The notes: a model not told the origin generated them from the sequence alone. A stretch of 64,000 nucleotides of DNA from Saprospiraceae bacterium (GCA_016709995.1 JADJLQ010000001.1:530001-594000); one strand, 5' to 3'; positions 1 through 10,270 are shown, numbered from the stretch's first letter. Program-made: numbers and translations.

Positions 1-563
1 TAGAACATCCGCAGCGTGAAGAATATTGGGGCAATGTCAATCCGATCGGACCTAGAGGAGTCTATGACGAAGCTAAAAGATTTCAGGAAGCAATCACCAT
101 GGCTTATCACAATTATCATGGTCTTGAAACCCGAATTGTGAGGATTTTTAATACTTATGGTCCGAGGATGAGGGTGGAAGACGGCAGAGCTTTACCAGCA
201 TTTTTTTCTCAGGCTATAAGAGGAGAGGATTTAACCGTGTTTGGAGACGGGATGCAGACCAGGTCATTTTGTTATGTTGATGATCTTATAGACGGTATCT
301 ACAGATTATTGTTGAGCGACTATCATCTTCCGGTCAACATCGGTAATCCGGATGAAATCACTCTCAAGGAGGCCGCTGAAGAAGTGTTGAGCCTGGTCGG
401 TGGCAAATCAAAACTACTATATCTTCCTCTGCCAGTGGATGATCCCAAGACCAGGCGACCGGATATCACCAAGGCTCAAAACCTCCTCGGGTGGCAGCCT
501 AAAATAAATCGTACCGAGGGCTTTAAACATACATTGGATTATTTTAAACAAATTTTGGATTGA
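1..563 (+). CDS. UDP-glucuronate decarboxylase (UDP-xylose synthase), 3' part
   Basis: The reading frame is open from the left edge, so the start and the N-terminal NAD-binding GxxGxxG half lie outside the window. The visible part opens with [20 protein letters not shown], which holds the short-chain dehydrogenase YxxxK catalytic pair and is typical of UDP-glucuronate decarboxylases. It continues with the NTYGPRM and [17 protein letters not shown] substrate-domain motifs. The family converts UDP-glucuronate to UDP-xylose in the cytoplasm for surface glycans. The stop overlaps the ATG of the next sugar-nucleotide gene (TGATG), so the two are probably co-translated. An internal ATG at 99 should not be taken as the start, because conserved sequence continues upstream of it. 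Confidence 0.9.
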   Translation, partial: EHPQREEYWGNVNPIGPRGVYDEAKRFQEAITMAYHNYHGLETRIVRIFNTYGPRMRVEDGRALPAFFSQAIRGEDLTVFGDGMQTRSFCYVDDLIDGIYRLLLSDYHLPVNIGNPDEITLKEAAEEVLSLVGGKSKLLYLPLPVDDPKTRRPDITKAQNLLGWQPKINRTEGFKHTLDYFKQILD

Positions 564-1618
564 TGAAAGAAAATAAAACCATTTGGGTCACTGGTGGGGC
601 TGGTTTTATAGGCTCCCATGTAATTCGTCATTTTCTTAAAAAATACACCTACAATATAGTTAATGTCGATGCCTTGACCTATGCAGGCAATCTATCCAAT
701 CTTAAAGATATCGAACATTATAGCAACTATCATTTTGCACATGTAGACATTACTGATCAGGGTGCTATCCAGTCTGTGATCGAAAGACATCCTCCTGATT
801 GGATTATCCATCTTGCTGCAGAATCACATGTTGATCGTTCGATCATGGATCCCCTGGCATTTGTAAAAACCAATGTGATCGGCACAACCAATTTGTTGCT
901 TGCAGCCAAAAATCTTTGGAAGGACCAGACTGACAAATTGTTCTATCATATATCCACGGATGAAGTATTTGGCAGCCTCGGACCTACTGGATTTTTTAAT
1001 GAGGATACTCCATATGATCCTAGATCCCCATATTCAGCTTCCAAAGCGGCCTCTGATCATCTGGTGAGAGCTTATTATCATACCTATCATTTACCCATAG
1101 TCATATCCAATTGTTCGAATAATTACGGTCCATACCAGTTTCCGGAAAAACTCATCCCCATTGTCATACAGAATATTTTGAACAAAAAACCTGTTCCGGT
1201 ATATGGTGATGGCTCAAATGTCAGAGATTGGTTATACGTGCAGGATCATGTGGAGGCGATTGATCTGATTGCACACAAGGGAAAAAGAGGGGATACCTAT
1301 GCTATCGGCGGGCATAATGAATTGAAAAATATAGATTTAGTGCGATTGTTGTGTTCTATTATGGATCAAAAGCTTGGCAGACCGGTTGGCGAGTCAGCAG
1401 ATCTGATCCAATATGTCAAAGACAGACCAGGGCATGATATGCGTTATGCCATAGATGCTTCAAAGCTTGAAAGTGAGCTTCATTGGACACCTAAAATTAT
1501 GCCCGAAAAAGGAATGGAGATGACGATTGATTGGTACTTGAAAGAAAAAAAATGGCTGCAAGAAGTGACCACAGGTGCTTATCAATCGTATTATACCCAA
1601 CAATATCAAAATCGATAA
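563..1618 (+). CDS. rfbB: dTDP-glucose 4,6-dehydratase
   Basis: This extended short-chain dehydrogenase makes dTDP-4-keto-6-deoxyglucose from dTDP-glucose, the committed step towards dTDP-rhamnose and related sugars. The N-terminus has TGGAGFIGSH (NAD binding). HISTDEVFGSL and the YSASK catalytic motif follow, then the SNCSNNYGPYQFPEKLIP substrate-binding block that is diagnostic for RmlB/RfbB. The length of 351 residues is normal. I chose ATG at 563, which overlaps the upstream stop by one base; a TTG at 560 is also possible. Its position between UDP-xylose synthase and a Wza-like export protein points to capsule or O-antigen-type polysaccharide synthesis. Confidence 0.93.
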   Translation: MKENKTIWVTGGAGFIGSHVIRHFLKKYTYNIVNVDALTYAGNLSNLKDIEHYSNYHFAHVDITDQGAIQSVIERHPPDWIIHLAAESHVDRSIMDPLAFVKTNVIGTTNLLLAAKNLWKDQTDKLFYHISTDEVFGSLGPTGFFNEDTPYDPRSPYSASKAASDHLVRAYYHTYHLPIVISNCSNNYGPYQFPEKLIPIVIQNILNKKPVPVYGDGSNVRDWLYVQDHVEAIDLIAHKGKRGDTYAIGGHNELKNIDLVRLLCSIMDQKLGRPVGESADLIQYVKDRPGHDMRYAIDASKLESELHWTPKIMPEKGMEMTIDWYLKEKKWLQEVTTGAYQSYYTQQYQNR

Positions 1619-1624
1619 AATCAA

Positions 1625-4483
1625 ATGAGCCGTCAACACCATATCAGTCTGTTTAACAATAGAGCACGCTTTCGATGGTTTATCAGTGCACTAGTTACAT
1701 TTATTTGTTTTTCAATATCCTATGCACAAGTACCTAACTTATTGAATCCTCAGAGAACAGCCTCCTTAGAGTTGACCAGGCGAGGTATCACTGAAAAGGA
1801 ACTTACTGATAAACTGGCAGAGAAAGGTGTTTTTCTGGACGACCTTCAGAGTATGACGCCTGATGAAGCACTACGGTTTCAGTCTGTCATAGAACAAGCT
1901 CTATCTGAATTGGAAGCGGAAAAATCAGGACGAAATTTAGACCAATTTAATGCGTCTGACACTACTGTTCGCCCCCCGGTTAGAAAATCAGTGCTCGATA
2001 GTTCTGTGGTTTCCAATCCAGCTGCACCAGTAGCCCAAAAAGTAGATTCCATTCCTTATTTGCCTGCTGTCACGACTTCCAAAACTACCAATACTCAAAG
2101 TTCAATCAGAGCCAATCCATTAGACATCTCTGGCCTGGTATACGGGCAGGAAATATTCAAAAACAAAAGTCTGCAAGCTTATAACAAATCAGAAAATATC
2201 AAACCACCGGACACCTATGTATTGGGTGTAGGGGATATCGTCAATGTGCACATCTTTGGACGGTCGAAAGTAGATTTTAAAAACCTGGAGATCAATGCCC
2301 AGGGATATATTCAACCATCTTCTTTTCCCAGGATATACATAAAAGGTCTAACCTATTCTCAGGCTCGGCAAGTGATAAGACAAAACCTTTCTTCATACTT
2401 CGTATTTCAGGCAAATGAGTTTGAAGTCACGATAGACTATTCACGGGAGATAGGTATTAATATATATGGTGAGGCAGAGCAAATCGGTACTTTTAACATG
2501 CCCGCCACCAATACTGCTTTCAATGCTTTGGTTGCAGCCGGAGGTCCGAATCGAATCGGAAGTGTGCGCAATATCAAACTGATCAGAGGAAAAACAACCA
2601 AAAAGATAGATGTCTATGAATTCATAGCCAATCCGGCAGTAGCTCAAGATCTGTATCTCGAACAAAACGATATCATTTATATTCCTGTCGCAGAAAGGGT
2701 AGTGAGCATCACCGGTGCAGTCCGGAGGCCAATGCGTTATGAACTTACCAGTGGAGAAAATTTGATGAAACTTATAGAATTTGCTGCAGGTTTGCGTGAA
2801 GATGCTTTCAAAAAAAGTATTCAGATCAGGAGATATGTGGATGATATCGAAAAGATCATTGATGTGCCCTTAAAGGAATTAATGGATGCTAAAGACGATT
2901 TTACTTTATTAAGTGGTGATGTGGTCAGCATAAAAACTATTCCCCTTCCATTAGAAGCGGTAGTGATTATCGATGGCCGTGTAGAGACTCCAGGTACTTA
3001 CGCATTTATTGAAGGTATGCGGATCTCTGACCTCCTTGCAAAAGGATTGGTCAGACGCGGAGCCAAGACAGATCTCGCTTTTTTAATGCGACTCAATGAT
3101 GACGGTACTTATTCTGTAGAACGCATCAATGTTCAAGCAGTGCTTGATGATCCAACCAGTCCGAGCAATTTAACATTAAGACGCCAGGACAGGCTGTCTA
3201 TCTATTCTCTGTCTACGTATATCGATGCAGCATATGTCTCGCTCTCTGGGGCGGTGAGACAGGGGGTACGACTGGCATTTGATCCCAATAAAACACTCAG
3301 AATTAGTGACCTGATCGTCATGGGGGGAGGATTGGTGGAGGATGCTTTGGATTTTGGATATATCAAGCGCATCAATAAGGACAATTTCGTTGAAAGAGAC
3401 TATATACTTTTTAATTCAAAGAAAGCTATAGAATCTCCCGGGTCTGCGGATGATCTTTTGCTTGAACCCAATGATGAGCTTATCGTCTACAATGATCGAA
3501 CCTTTTTTGACCAGACTTTTGTGACCATCTCCGGATCAGTCAGAAGGCCGGGTACTTTTGCATACGGACCAGGGTTTACTCTTAAGGATATTGTCATCCA
3601 GGCCGGTGGATTTACGATGGAAGCTGCCACCAATAGGATAGAGGTTTTTAGAGTCGTTTTGGATGAAAACCGACCAACTAAAACAGTGGTAGCCAATCTC
3701 ACACTTAATAGGGATGTGACCTTAAACGACCAACAGGGTCAGTATGTGCTCAAACCATTTGATCAAATCCAGGTACGCACGGTCCCTGATTTTAAACTTC
3801 AGCAGAATGTCACGATTGAAGGAGAAGTTCAGTTTCCAGGTACCTATGCTTTGATAAAAGATAATGAATCTCTGGTCGACCTTTTTAAACGTGCCGGAGG
3901 ACCTACAGCTGAAGCGTTCATAGATGGAGCTACGCTCTACCGAAGTGAAGACAATACCGGCTATATTGTATTTAGAATGCCCAGAGCATTGAAAGATCCT
4001 CAATCGGAGGACAATTTATTTTTAAAAGAGGGCGATAGATTGACTATTCCTAAAATCATAGATTATGTGAGAGTAGAAGGAGCTACTGATGTTGCAGAAT
4101 TGTATCCTGAAAAAGTAATCGGGGCCAATAATAGGATCAACATTGCTTTTGAACCTAATAGAAATGCTAAATATTATGTAGACCGTTATGCTGCTGGCGT
4201 CTCGCGTGATGGTTCCCGAAATCGAATTGTAGTCGAACAGCCTAATGGAAGAATCAAGAAAACCCGAAATTTTGGAATTTTTAAAGTATATCCTAAAATC
4301 CAAAAGGGGAGCGTGGTTCGTGTAGGTACCCGAGACTTACCTAGAAAAAGAGTTGACTCGAATGGAGTCGCCGTTGTAAGAAGGACGAAAACTCCAGTCA
4401 ATTGGAGTAAAGTATTGGCTGATACCATGGCACAAGCCACCGCGGTATTGTCCTTTATCTTATTGATCCAAAACGTGAAATAA
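1625..4483 (+). CDS. Wza-like polysaccharide export protein with multiple SLBB domains
   Basis: This 952-residue envelope protein begins with a signal peptide (hydrophobic stretch ending in SYAQ, residues about 18-35). A low-complexity linker follows. Next is a polysaccharide-export domain at about residues 195-270 (YVLGVGDIVNVHIFGR) and a series of SLBB-type beta-grasp repeats, recognisable by recurring elements such as GAVRRPMRYEL, GRVETPGTYAF, GSVRRPGTFAY and GEVQFPGTYAL. A final hydrophobic helix lies at about 925-945. The family forms the outer-membrane or periplasmic channel for capsule and exopolysaccharide export. It is much longer than E. coli Wza (about 380 residues) because of extra SLBB copies, as is common in Bacteroidota. 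It lies 6 bp after rfbB, so it is likely in the same operon. Confidence 0.88.
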   Translation: MSRQHHISLFNNRARFRWFISALVTFICFSISYAQVPNLLNPQRTASLELTRRGITEKELTDKLAEKGVFLDDLQSMTPDEALRFQSVIEQALSELEAEKSGRNLDQFNASDTTVRPPVRKSVLDSSVVSNPAAPVAQKVDSIPYLPAVTTSKTTNTQSSIRANPLDISGLVYGQEIFKNKSLQAYNKSENIKPPDTYVLGVGDIVNVHIFGRSKVDFKNLEINAQGYIQPSSFPRIYIKGLTYSQARQVIRQNLSSYFVFQANEFEVTIDYSREIGINIYGEAEQIGTFNMPATNTAFNALVAAGGPNRIGSVRNIKLIRGKTTKKIDVYEFIANPAVAQDLYLEQNDIIYIPVAERVVSITGAVRRPMRYELTSGENLMKLIEFAAGLREDAFKKSIQIRRYVDDIEKIIDVPLKELMDAKDDFTLLSGDVVSIKTIPLPLEAVVIIDGRVETPGTYAFIEGMRISDLLAKGLVRRGAKTDLAFLMRLNDDGTYSVERINVQAVLDDPTSPSNLTLRRQDRLSIYSLSTYIDAAYVSLSGAVRQGVRLAFDPNKTLRISDLIVMGGGLVEDALDFGYIKRINKDNFVERDYILFNSKKAIESPGSADDLLLEPNDELIVYNDRTFFDQTFVTISGSVRRPGTFAYGPGFTLKDIVIQAGGFTMEAATNRIEVFRVVLDENRPTKTVVANLTLNRDVTLNDQQGQYVLKPFDQIQVRTVPDFKLQQNVTIEGEVQFPGTYALIKDNESLVDLFKRAGGPTAEAFIDGATLYRSEDNTGYIVFRMPRALKDPQSEDNLFLKEGDRLTIPKIIDYVRVEGATDVAELYPEKVIGANNRINIAFEPNRNAKYYVDRYAAGVSRDGSRNRIVVEQPNGRIKKTRNFGIFKVYPKIQKGSVVRVGTRDLPRKRVDSNGVAVVRRTKTPVNWSKVLADTMAQATAVLSFILLIQNVK

Positions 4484-4485
4484 AC

Positions 4486-7400
4486 TTAATCCTGTGTTTC
4501 GCTAAAATTATTTCTGGAATTAATTAATTCATGATTTTTGATATAATTACACCAGTCGCAACCTGAATCTTCGCACCCTATGTCAAACTGATGGTCAGTA
4601 ATTTTAGTGTAAGTTTCCTTTATTTGCGAAGCTACCAATGTTAAATCTTCAGGACTATATTCGTATGGTTTACATTCAAATTTTTCAGGTTCTAATTTAT
4701 TTGGTTGCAAAAACAAAATATTGGCCTGATAAGCATCCCACCTATTTTTAGTGTCATGATCCAATAAGAATTTATAGAAGGCTCCTTGTCTCCAATAATC
4801 TCCTCCCTGGCTTCCTTTTTTGGAGGTTCTTGTTTTCTTGATCGAACCGGTACTATCCCCTCGTCCTGATTTAAAATCTACAATGATGGACCGATCACCA
4901 TATTTCAATACCTGATCAAGCTTGCCATTGATTGGGATACCTTCAAAATTGATCCTGTCGAGGTAATACTCCAATTTATAATCCGTGACATTTTTCCAAA
5001 GAGTATGATGTTGTTTAAGAAATAAAGGAAGCTGATGTGAAAATTTCCTAATCAAACCTTCATATTCTTCCTGGGTAAAATACCACTCGTTTCTTTTCAT
5101 AGAGGATACAAAAAAATCTACGAGATATTCCTCATCAAAAGTTTCGTTTTTCAAAGCCTGGTAAAAATATTCGTGCAAGGCTTCGTGTACACTGATGCCC
5201 AGACCCAGGTGAGCATTGATGGCCCTGGGCACTTTGAGTATCTCTTCGAAATAAAATTTTCTTGGACAGTCCAGGTATAGATTGAGCTCGGTGCTACTCA
5301 TCACAAAAGTCTGCAGAAACTCATCTATGAGCTCGTGGTTGATCAATGCAGGGGGAGTAAGTTTTTTATTTTGAATGAGCAACATCTTTTCTTTGAGCAA
5401 GGTGTCAGGTACTTCAGTAGGCCGGGGATCGACCTGGAGGAAATCTCTCAGCTCAGTGACAAAAGTAGACGGCCTCTGCGCATTGTTTTCATTATCAGCC
5501 AAAGGCCAGGATACAATGAGTTCTCGACGAGCCCGTGTCATAGCTACATAGAAAAGACGCCTTTCATCATGAGGTTTGTTGGCCCTGGTTTGCTCAATTT
5601 GAGATACATGATCCGGTAATTTATAGGGTTGATCGCCAGTGATATTAAATCCTTCCCAGTCAGCAGCGATGGCATACATGATCCAAACTTTTTCATATTC
5701 CCTGCCTTTGGCACTGTGAGCAGTGAGCAGATTGACTCCCTGTTCTGAAGAGTAACCTGTTTCAATGGGGAATTTGAGGTCGAAGTTTTCCATTTTGGTA
5801 ACCCTTCCAAGAAATTTTTCAAGCGTAAGGCCGGGATTTTCTACAATTTCGTTTTTAATCACTTGAAAAAAAGTGTTGATCGATCTTAAATGCCAGGTTC
5901 GATCATTGGATTGAAGGGCCCACTGTAACATACCTGATGAGCGAAGGATATCTTCGCATATCGTTGGCAAAGTTTGCACCGGTGGCAATGCCTTTATCCA
6001 TGTTTGGGTGTTCTGAATAAACTGTGTGAGTATGGATCGATCTTCAAACGTAGCTTCTGGCCAGGAGGCAGGATCCAATATTTTTTCAGCCAGGTTTTTA
6101 TTGTCCCTGGTCCTTCTTTCGAGAAAGGCGATTTTGGCGACATCATTGGGAGATAAGCCCCAATAAGGAAGGTACATCAGCTGAATCAGATAAGGCTCAC
6201 CGCTTTGATACATATGATATTCTGCATCGAGATATCGTAGCAAGATCAAAAAATGTTGGATAAATGGCTCCTCTAGAATATTTTTCCCTAACCTTAGATT
6301 GACAGGAATCCCCTCCAGTTCAAGCAAATACAATAAATCCTGCATCGTCCGAGTATGACGACAGATGATCGCCAGTTCAGAGAGATTGAGTCCGAGATTT
6401 TGATGCCCTTTGCAAAAATCGAAGATAGCCAAAGTCTCCTGTTGCGCATTTTGATACGGTTGTAAAAGAGGGGGTTTGTTCAATGCGGATGTAGTAGAGG
6501 CTACCAGCTTTTTACTGATCTTGGCTAATATGTGCGGGGGAATGCTCAACTGTTGATTTTGGACTCGGCCATGCTCCAGTTTTTCAATAACGTGATTGGC
6601 AGAATCCAATAAAGCCTGGGTAGATCGAAAGTTTTCTGTGATACATATGATATCGATGGATGGGTACCTGGTGATGATATTTATCAGGTTTTGCTCATCG
6701 GCTCCCTGAAATCGGTAGATAGCCTGATCATCGTCACCGACCACAAAGAGATTGGGGTTTTCCCAGTACTCGCACAGTTTAAGTAAGATATTGTTTTGGA
6801 TAGCGTTGGTGTCCTGAAATTCATCTACCAGGATGTATTGATAATTCTCCTGGTATCGGGCTAAAAGTTCTGGGTGCTCACCGAATGCTTCCTTGACCCT
6901 GATGAGCATATCCTGAAAGTCTATCCATTGATTGGCTTGCATTTTGTCCTGGTATGCGTAAAATGTTTGCAATGCATCTATAGCCCGCTCAAACTTGGCT
7001 TTGTCCAGGTAATAATCTTTTTTTAAATCCCCTTTTTTTGAATTAGTCAAAGGATTGTGTCTCTGATACAAGTACTTGCCCTCTGTGTGCATTTTGTCTA
7101 TATAGTCTCTGATGTCTTGAATCAATTTGGGGATATCTCGTTCTTCCTTTTTGATATTCTGATATTGATTGGACAATCTCCGGATGTCAAAATGACGATC
7201 CCCGATCACTCTTTTAAGCACATGATCATCCGGCAGCTCCAGGAGGATTTGTTCTATCAGCTCAAATCGCTGAAGATCGCTGGCAAGCTTAAATTTTTTA
7301 AAATCAAAAAAATACTCTGGGTTCTCCTGTAATACTTTATTGCAAAAAGCGTGATAGGTAAATATGTGGGCTTCATGAGCAGCAGGACCAATAAACGAAA

Positions 7401-7689
7401 ATAATCTTTCTCTCATGGCCTGGACGCCAGCATCTGAGTAGGTAAGGCAAAGGATTTGGTTGATACTGGTATCGGTTTGATCCAGGATATACCCATACCG
7501 TGCAGCAAGGACCTGGGTTTTACCGGTGCCCGGGCCTGCGAGGACCATGACAGGACCTTCTATTAGTTCGACAGCTTTTTTTTGATCCTTAGTCAGTGTA
7601 CTTAACGCATCGTAAAATGCATCCTTCAATTTTTTTCTATCCAGTCCACTAAAGAGATCAGGTGTATTAGAGGGAGATTGGTTTTTCAT
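4486..7689 (-). CDS. UvrD/PcrA-type helicase fused to an Fe-S PD-(D/E)XK nuclease
   Basis: This is a 1067-residue superfamily 1A helicase with Walker A AGPGTGKT at 51-58, the Walker B-type motif DEFQD at 289-293, a GDDDQAIYRFQGA motif, and later motifs ending near VAMTRARREL. The C-terminal third is a RecB/AddB-like nuclease. GKLDQV (Asp near 925) and VDFKSG (Asp938, Lys940) form the PD-(D/E)XK core. Four cysteines, one at about 808 (LDCPRKFYF) and three near 1039-1047 (CEDSGCDWC), would bracket the nuclease with an iron-sulfur cluster as in AddB and Cas4. Its likely role is DNA end processing in recombination or repair. The start overlaps the stop of the upstream lipoprotein gene by 4 bp. 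Confidence 0.88.
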   Translation of the reverse strand: MKNQSPSNTPDLFSGLDRKKLKDAFYDALSTLTKDQKKAVELIEGPVMVLAGPGTGKTQVLAARYGYILDQTDTSINQILCLTYSDAGVQAMRERLFSFIGPAAHEAHIFTYHAFCNKVLQENPEYFFDFKKFKLASDLQRFELIEQILLELPDDHVLKRVIGDRHFDIRRLSNQYQNIKKEERDIPKLIQDIRDYIDKMHTEGKYLYQRHNPLTNSKKGDLKKDYYLDKAKFERAIDALQTFYAYQDKMQANQWIDFQDMLIRVKEAFGEHPELLARYQENYQYILVDEFQDTNAIQNNILLKLCEYWENPNLFVVGDDDQAIYRFQGADEQNLINIITRYPSIDIICITENFRSTQALLDSANHVIEKLEHGRVQNQQLSIPPHILAKISKKLVASTTSALNKPPLLQPYQNAQQETLAIFDFCKGHQNLGLNLSELAIICRHTRTMQDLLYLLELEGIPVNLRLGKNILEEPFIQHFLILLRYLDAEYHMYQSGEPYLIQLMYLPYWGLSPNDVAKIAFLERRTRDNKNLAEKILDPASWPEATFEDRSILTQFIQNTQTWIKALPPVQTLPTICEDILRSSGMLQWALQSNDRTWHLRSINTFFQVIKNEIVENPGLTLEKFLGRVTKMENFDLKFPIETGYSSEQGVNLLTAHSAKGREYEKVWIMYAIAADWEGFNITGDQPYKLPDHVSQIEQTRANKPHDERRLFYVAMTRARRELIVSWPLADNENNAQRPSTFVTELRDFLQVDPRPTEVPDTLLKEKMLLIQNKKLTPPALINHELIDEFLQTFVMSSTELNLYLDCPRKFYFEEILKVPRAINAHLGLGISVHEALHEYFYQALKNETFDEEYLVDFFVSSMKRNEWYFTQEEYEGLIRKFSHQLPLFLKQHHTLWKNVTDYKLEYYLDRINFEGIPINGKLDQVLKYGDRSIIVDFKSGRGDSTGSIKKTRTSKKGSQGGDYWRQGAFYKFLLDHDTKNRWDAYQANILFLQPNKLEPEKFECKPYEYSPEDLTLVASQIKETYTKITDHQFDIGCEDSGCDWCNYIKNHELINSRNNFSETQD

Positions 7690-8951
7690 TCGGTGTAGTC
7701 AAATTTAAATGCAGTCAGATCAGGTTTTATTTTTTTCTTTCGATGCAATTCTAGGTTGTAGATCGAAGTACCTAGTTTACTTAGATAGGGTAGTCCTATA
7801 CTTTCATACTCATACATGCCGTCATTGTAAATATCATTTCGATTGGTTTTGACAGTTGCTGCCAATATAAACTCCACCTTGTTTTTAAAGTCTACAATAT
7901 AAGCTGCATCTGTCAGGAAGCCATAGGCCCACCCGACTTTATTAAATATTCTGATATGATCTGGAATCCGCCCTTTTTGATCACCATATAGAAAAAACTT
8001 ACAATAACCATCATAGTGAGTGCTGTCATAGGCAGGATATCTGCTTTCTCTAGGCAGCGTCGACATACTTTTTCTAATAAAACCCCATTGAGCAGGCGAT
8101 AGATCAAAACGATGAGAGGACTCAATTGACTCCGGAAACATGATCGACTGGATCATCGAAGCCATATCCCCCAACGAAAAATAATTTTTCTCCGAGAAAT
8201 CAAAAGGTATATGGATCAACGAATCCCCTTTGAGATATCCTGTACCCTTACTTACAGCCTTAAGGTTTTTTATCCTCATATCTTTTGCATTATATTGTTC
8301 AGCCTGATTATACTGCATCAGGTCTTCATGATAGAAAGCAATCGGATTGGTGTATTTGTTTGATTCATAGTCAAACTGAGGTGCATCCAATCGATGGATA
8401 ATATGGGTGTGACTATATCCAAGTTCCCTTAGCCTGGTATTCAAAGCTTCCTGACCTAAAAATTCGTAAAGTCTATTAAAAGCATCATTGTCACTGACTA
8501 AAAATATTTTTTTAATCAAATGTCCGACACTAGGCAATTTATTGAAGGCCGTACTATCCCTGGTCATCTCAGTCTGAGGCACTCTGGAGGCCAGGATCTT
8601 CATCGGGGTGTATAGATCCAGATCAGGATAAGTTTTATTAAGCTGATTGATTTTTTCTGCGGCTAAAAGTGCGGTCGGCATTTTGACCATGCTTGCAGGA
8701 TAAAAATAATGATCTGGCTGAAGGTTCCAGTGGAAGGATTGAAATCGGGGTATATTCTGTTGATTTCGATCTATCCGGATATAGACTATTTGGGATTCAT
8801 ATTGATTAAAACTATCAAGGACATTCCGGATTAAGGGATCCTGACGAATGACTTTATCCATAGACCTGCTGCTTTTGTACGAGCGACCTGTACTACATCC
8901 TGTCAAAAACAAAATAGCTGAGGACCATATAAATATCTTCAAGTGGTGCAT
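7686..8951 (-). CDS. class A beta-lactamase-like serine hydrolase lipoprotein
   Basis: The protein has 421 residues and a lipoprotein signal (LFLTGC, Cys19). The beta-lactamase/transpeptidase fold is shown by three motifs in the right order: SMVK at 87-90 (SxxK nucleophile and base), SDN at 153-155, and KVG at 338-340, which replaces the usual KTG. Such proteins are membrane-tethered periplasmic serine hydrolases. True beta-lactamase activity is uncertain because of the long insert between SDN and KVG and the unusual third motif, so peptidoglycan-related hydrolysis is equally possible. It is translationally coupled (4-bp overlap) to the helicase-nuclease gene, an odd functional pairing. A promoter with both -33 and -7 elements lies just upstream. 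Confidence 0.8.
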   Translation of the reverse strand: MHHLKIFIWSSAILFLTGCSTGRSYKSSRSMDKVIRQDPLIRNVLDSFNQYESQIVYIRIDRNQQNIPRFQSFHWNLQPDHYFYPASMVKMPTALLAAEKINQLNKTYPDLDLYTPMKILASRVPQTEMTRDSTAFNKLPSVGHLIKKIFLVSDNDAFNRLYEFLGQEALNTRLRELGYSHTHIIHRLDAPQFDYESNKYTNPIAFYHEDLMQYNQAEQYNAKDMRIKNLKAVSKGTGYLKGDSLIHIPFDFSEKNYFSLGDMASMIQSIMFPESIESSHRFDLSPAQWGFIRKSMSTLPRESRYPAYDSTHYDGYCKFFLYGDQKGRIPDHIRIFNKVGWAYGFLTDAAYIVDFKNKVEFILAATVKTNRNDIYNDGMYEYESIGLPYLSKLGTSIYNLELHRKKKIKPDLTAFKFDYTE

Positions 8952-8958
8952 ATAAAGG

Positions 8959-8987
8959 CAAATTTACTAGCCTCAGCTCCAATCAAA
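8959..8987 (-). promoter_or_regulatory. Bacteroidota-type promoter for the beta-lactamase-like gene
   Basis: Read on the minus strand, TTTG (8984-8987) is followed after 17 bases by TAAATTTG (8959-8966). This matches the Bacteroidota primary sigma consensus TTTG-N17-23-TAnnTTTG. The -7 element ends only 8 bases before the start codon, so the transcript would have almost no leader. Confidence 0.55.
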
Positions 8988-8997
8988 GGATTAAAGT

Positions 8998-9780
8998 CTA
9001 AAGAAAAAATTGTTTGATGATCGTTATGCCGGTGATGGTCAATAAGAGGTAATAACTCAATTTCTGGGCCTGGGGAATCTTATCCAGGTATTTTACACCC
9101 AACCAGGCACCGACAGATTGGCCGGTAGCTAAAAAAATAGCTGTACGTAAATCAAACAACCCATTTAATCGGAAGATGAAAACTGCTACCAAAGTAAAAA
9201 GTCCGACAATGACGATTTTGGCGGCATTGGCATTACCCCAGGGCAGCCTGCCTAGCATGACTGAAGTAGCCAGGAAAAACACTCCTACGCCTACCTGTAT
9301 CAATCCACCGTACACGCCTATGATAAAATAGATAGGCCAGATATACCAGGGAGCTTGATAGTCAGAAGCAATATTGGTTTTAAGCCATCGCTCTGGTTTA
9401 AAGATCAATATCAAAAATATGAAAACTAAAAACCAGGGGTATATCTTTCTAAATGATTGATCATCAATATAAGACGCCAATAATATCCCACAGATTGCAC
9501 CTACTCCAACCACCAACATATAACGATAAGTGCCTTCCAGCTTCAATCTTTTGTGATGGTATAGACTTGCCGTACCTGCGATACTTTGGGTTAGTACCCC
9601 CAATCTATTGGTACCGTTGGCTATAGAAGGAGAAAGGCCTACCCATTCTGTACAAAGGCTGAGGGTGATGACCGAGCCATTTCCCGCTAAGGTATTGATG
9701 ATGCCGGCGATCACCCCTCCAAAGATCAAGAGTCCATCTGATAGCATCGTCTTTAAGTAGGGCTGGATATAGATTGGCAA
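8998..9780 (-). CDS. TauE/SafE-family membrane permease
   Basis: This 260-residue protein is almost entirely hydrophobic, with about seven or eight membrane segments. It has the family hallmark GxIAGxINTLAGNGS in the first helix and the repeated half later (YGGLIQVGVGVFFL). The TauE/SafE family exports or imports sulfite, sulfonate-derived and other small anions; the substrate here cannot be read from sequence. The reading frame starts inside the preceding epimerase gene (28-bp overlap). An internal ATG at 9747 would remove the overlap and start the protein directly before the first helix, so it is a good alternative start. Confidence 0.85.
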   Translation of the reverse strand: MPIYIQPYLKTMLSDGLLIFGGVIAGIINTLAGNGSVITLSLCTEWVGLSPSIANGTNRLGVLTQSIAGTASLYHHKRLKLEGTYRYMLVVGVGAICGILLASYIDDQSFRKIYPWFLVFIFLILIFKPERWLKTNIASDYQAPWYIWPIYFIIGVYGGLIQVGVGVFFLATSVMLGRLPWGNANAAKIVIVGLFTLVAVFIFRLNGLFDLRTAIFLATGQSVGAWLGVKYLDKIPQAQKLSYYLLLTITGITIIKQFFL

Positions 9781-10163
9781 AGCTCGATCAATACTCCATG
9801 GGATTCTTTGGGATTCATAAATACGATGAGTTTTTGATCAGCTCCCATTCGAGGTATATCGGATATAAAGGTGAATCCTTTTGCTTTAAATTGTTGAATG
9901 GACTGATGGATGTCGGCTACTTCAAAAGCAATGTGATGAATGCCTTCTCCTCTTTTTTCGATAAATTTCCTGATTGGACTGCCCTCGATAGTAGATTCCA
10001 ATAGTTCGATTTTGGAGTCTCCGACATCGTAAAATAAGGTGGTGACTTTGTCAGACTCCACGATTTCTTTTTTGTAAGGCTCTTTATCCAATAAGGTGCT
10101 GTATACTTCCCGGGCGACAGCAAGATTTTTTACGGCTATGCCGATGTGATCTATTTTAATCAT
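9753..10163 (-). CDS. mce: methylmalonyl-CoA epimerase
   Basis: This 136-residue protein of the vicinal oxygen chelate (glyoxalase) fold opens with KIDHIGIAVKNL, which carries the first metal-binding His. The centre has IHHIAFEVADI, and the end has GVLIELCQ with the last Glu metal ligand. The enzyme interconverts the epimers of methylmalonyl-CoA and so links propionyl-CoA and succinyl-CoA. The length is normal for the family. It is the first gene of a two-gene unit with the TauE permease. Confidence 0.92.
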   Translation of the reverse strand: MIKIDHIGIAVKNLAVAREVYSTLLDKEPYKKEIVESDKVTTLFYDVGDSKIELLESTIEGSPIRKFIEKRGEGIHHIAFEVADIHQSIQQFKAKGFTFISDIPRMGADQKLIVFMNPKESHGVLIELCQSISSPT

Positions 10164-10270
10164 CTGATTTGAAATATGGGTTAAAATTAATAAAATATAT
10201 TACAATTTTATTTAATGTGTTAATCTTTTAAATTCTATATCTTAGTGGTAAGAACTTTAATTTTAGGCAT

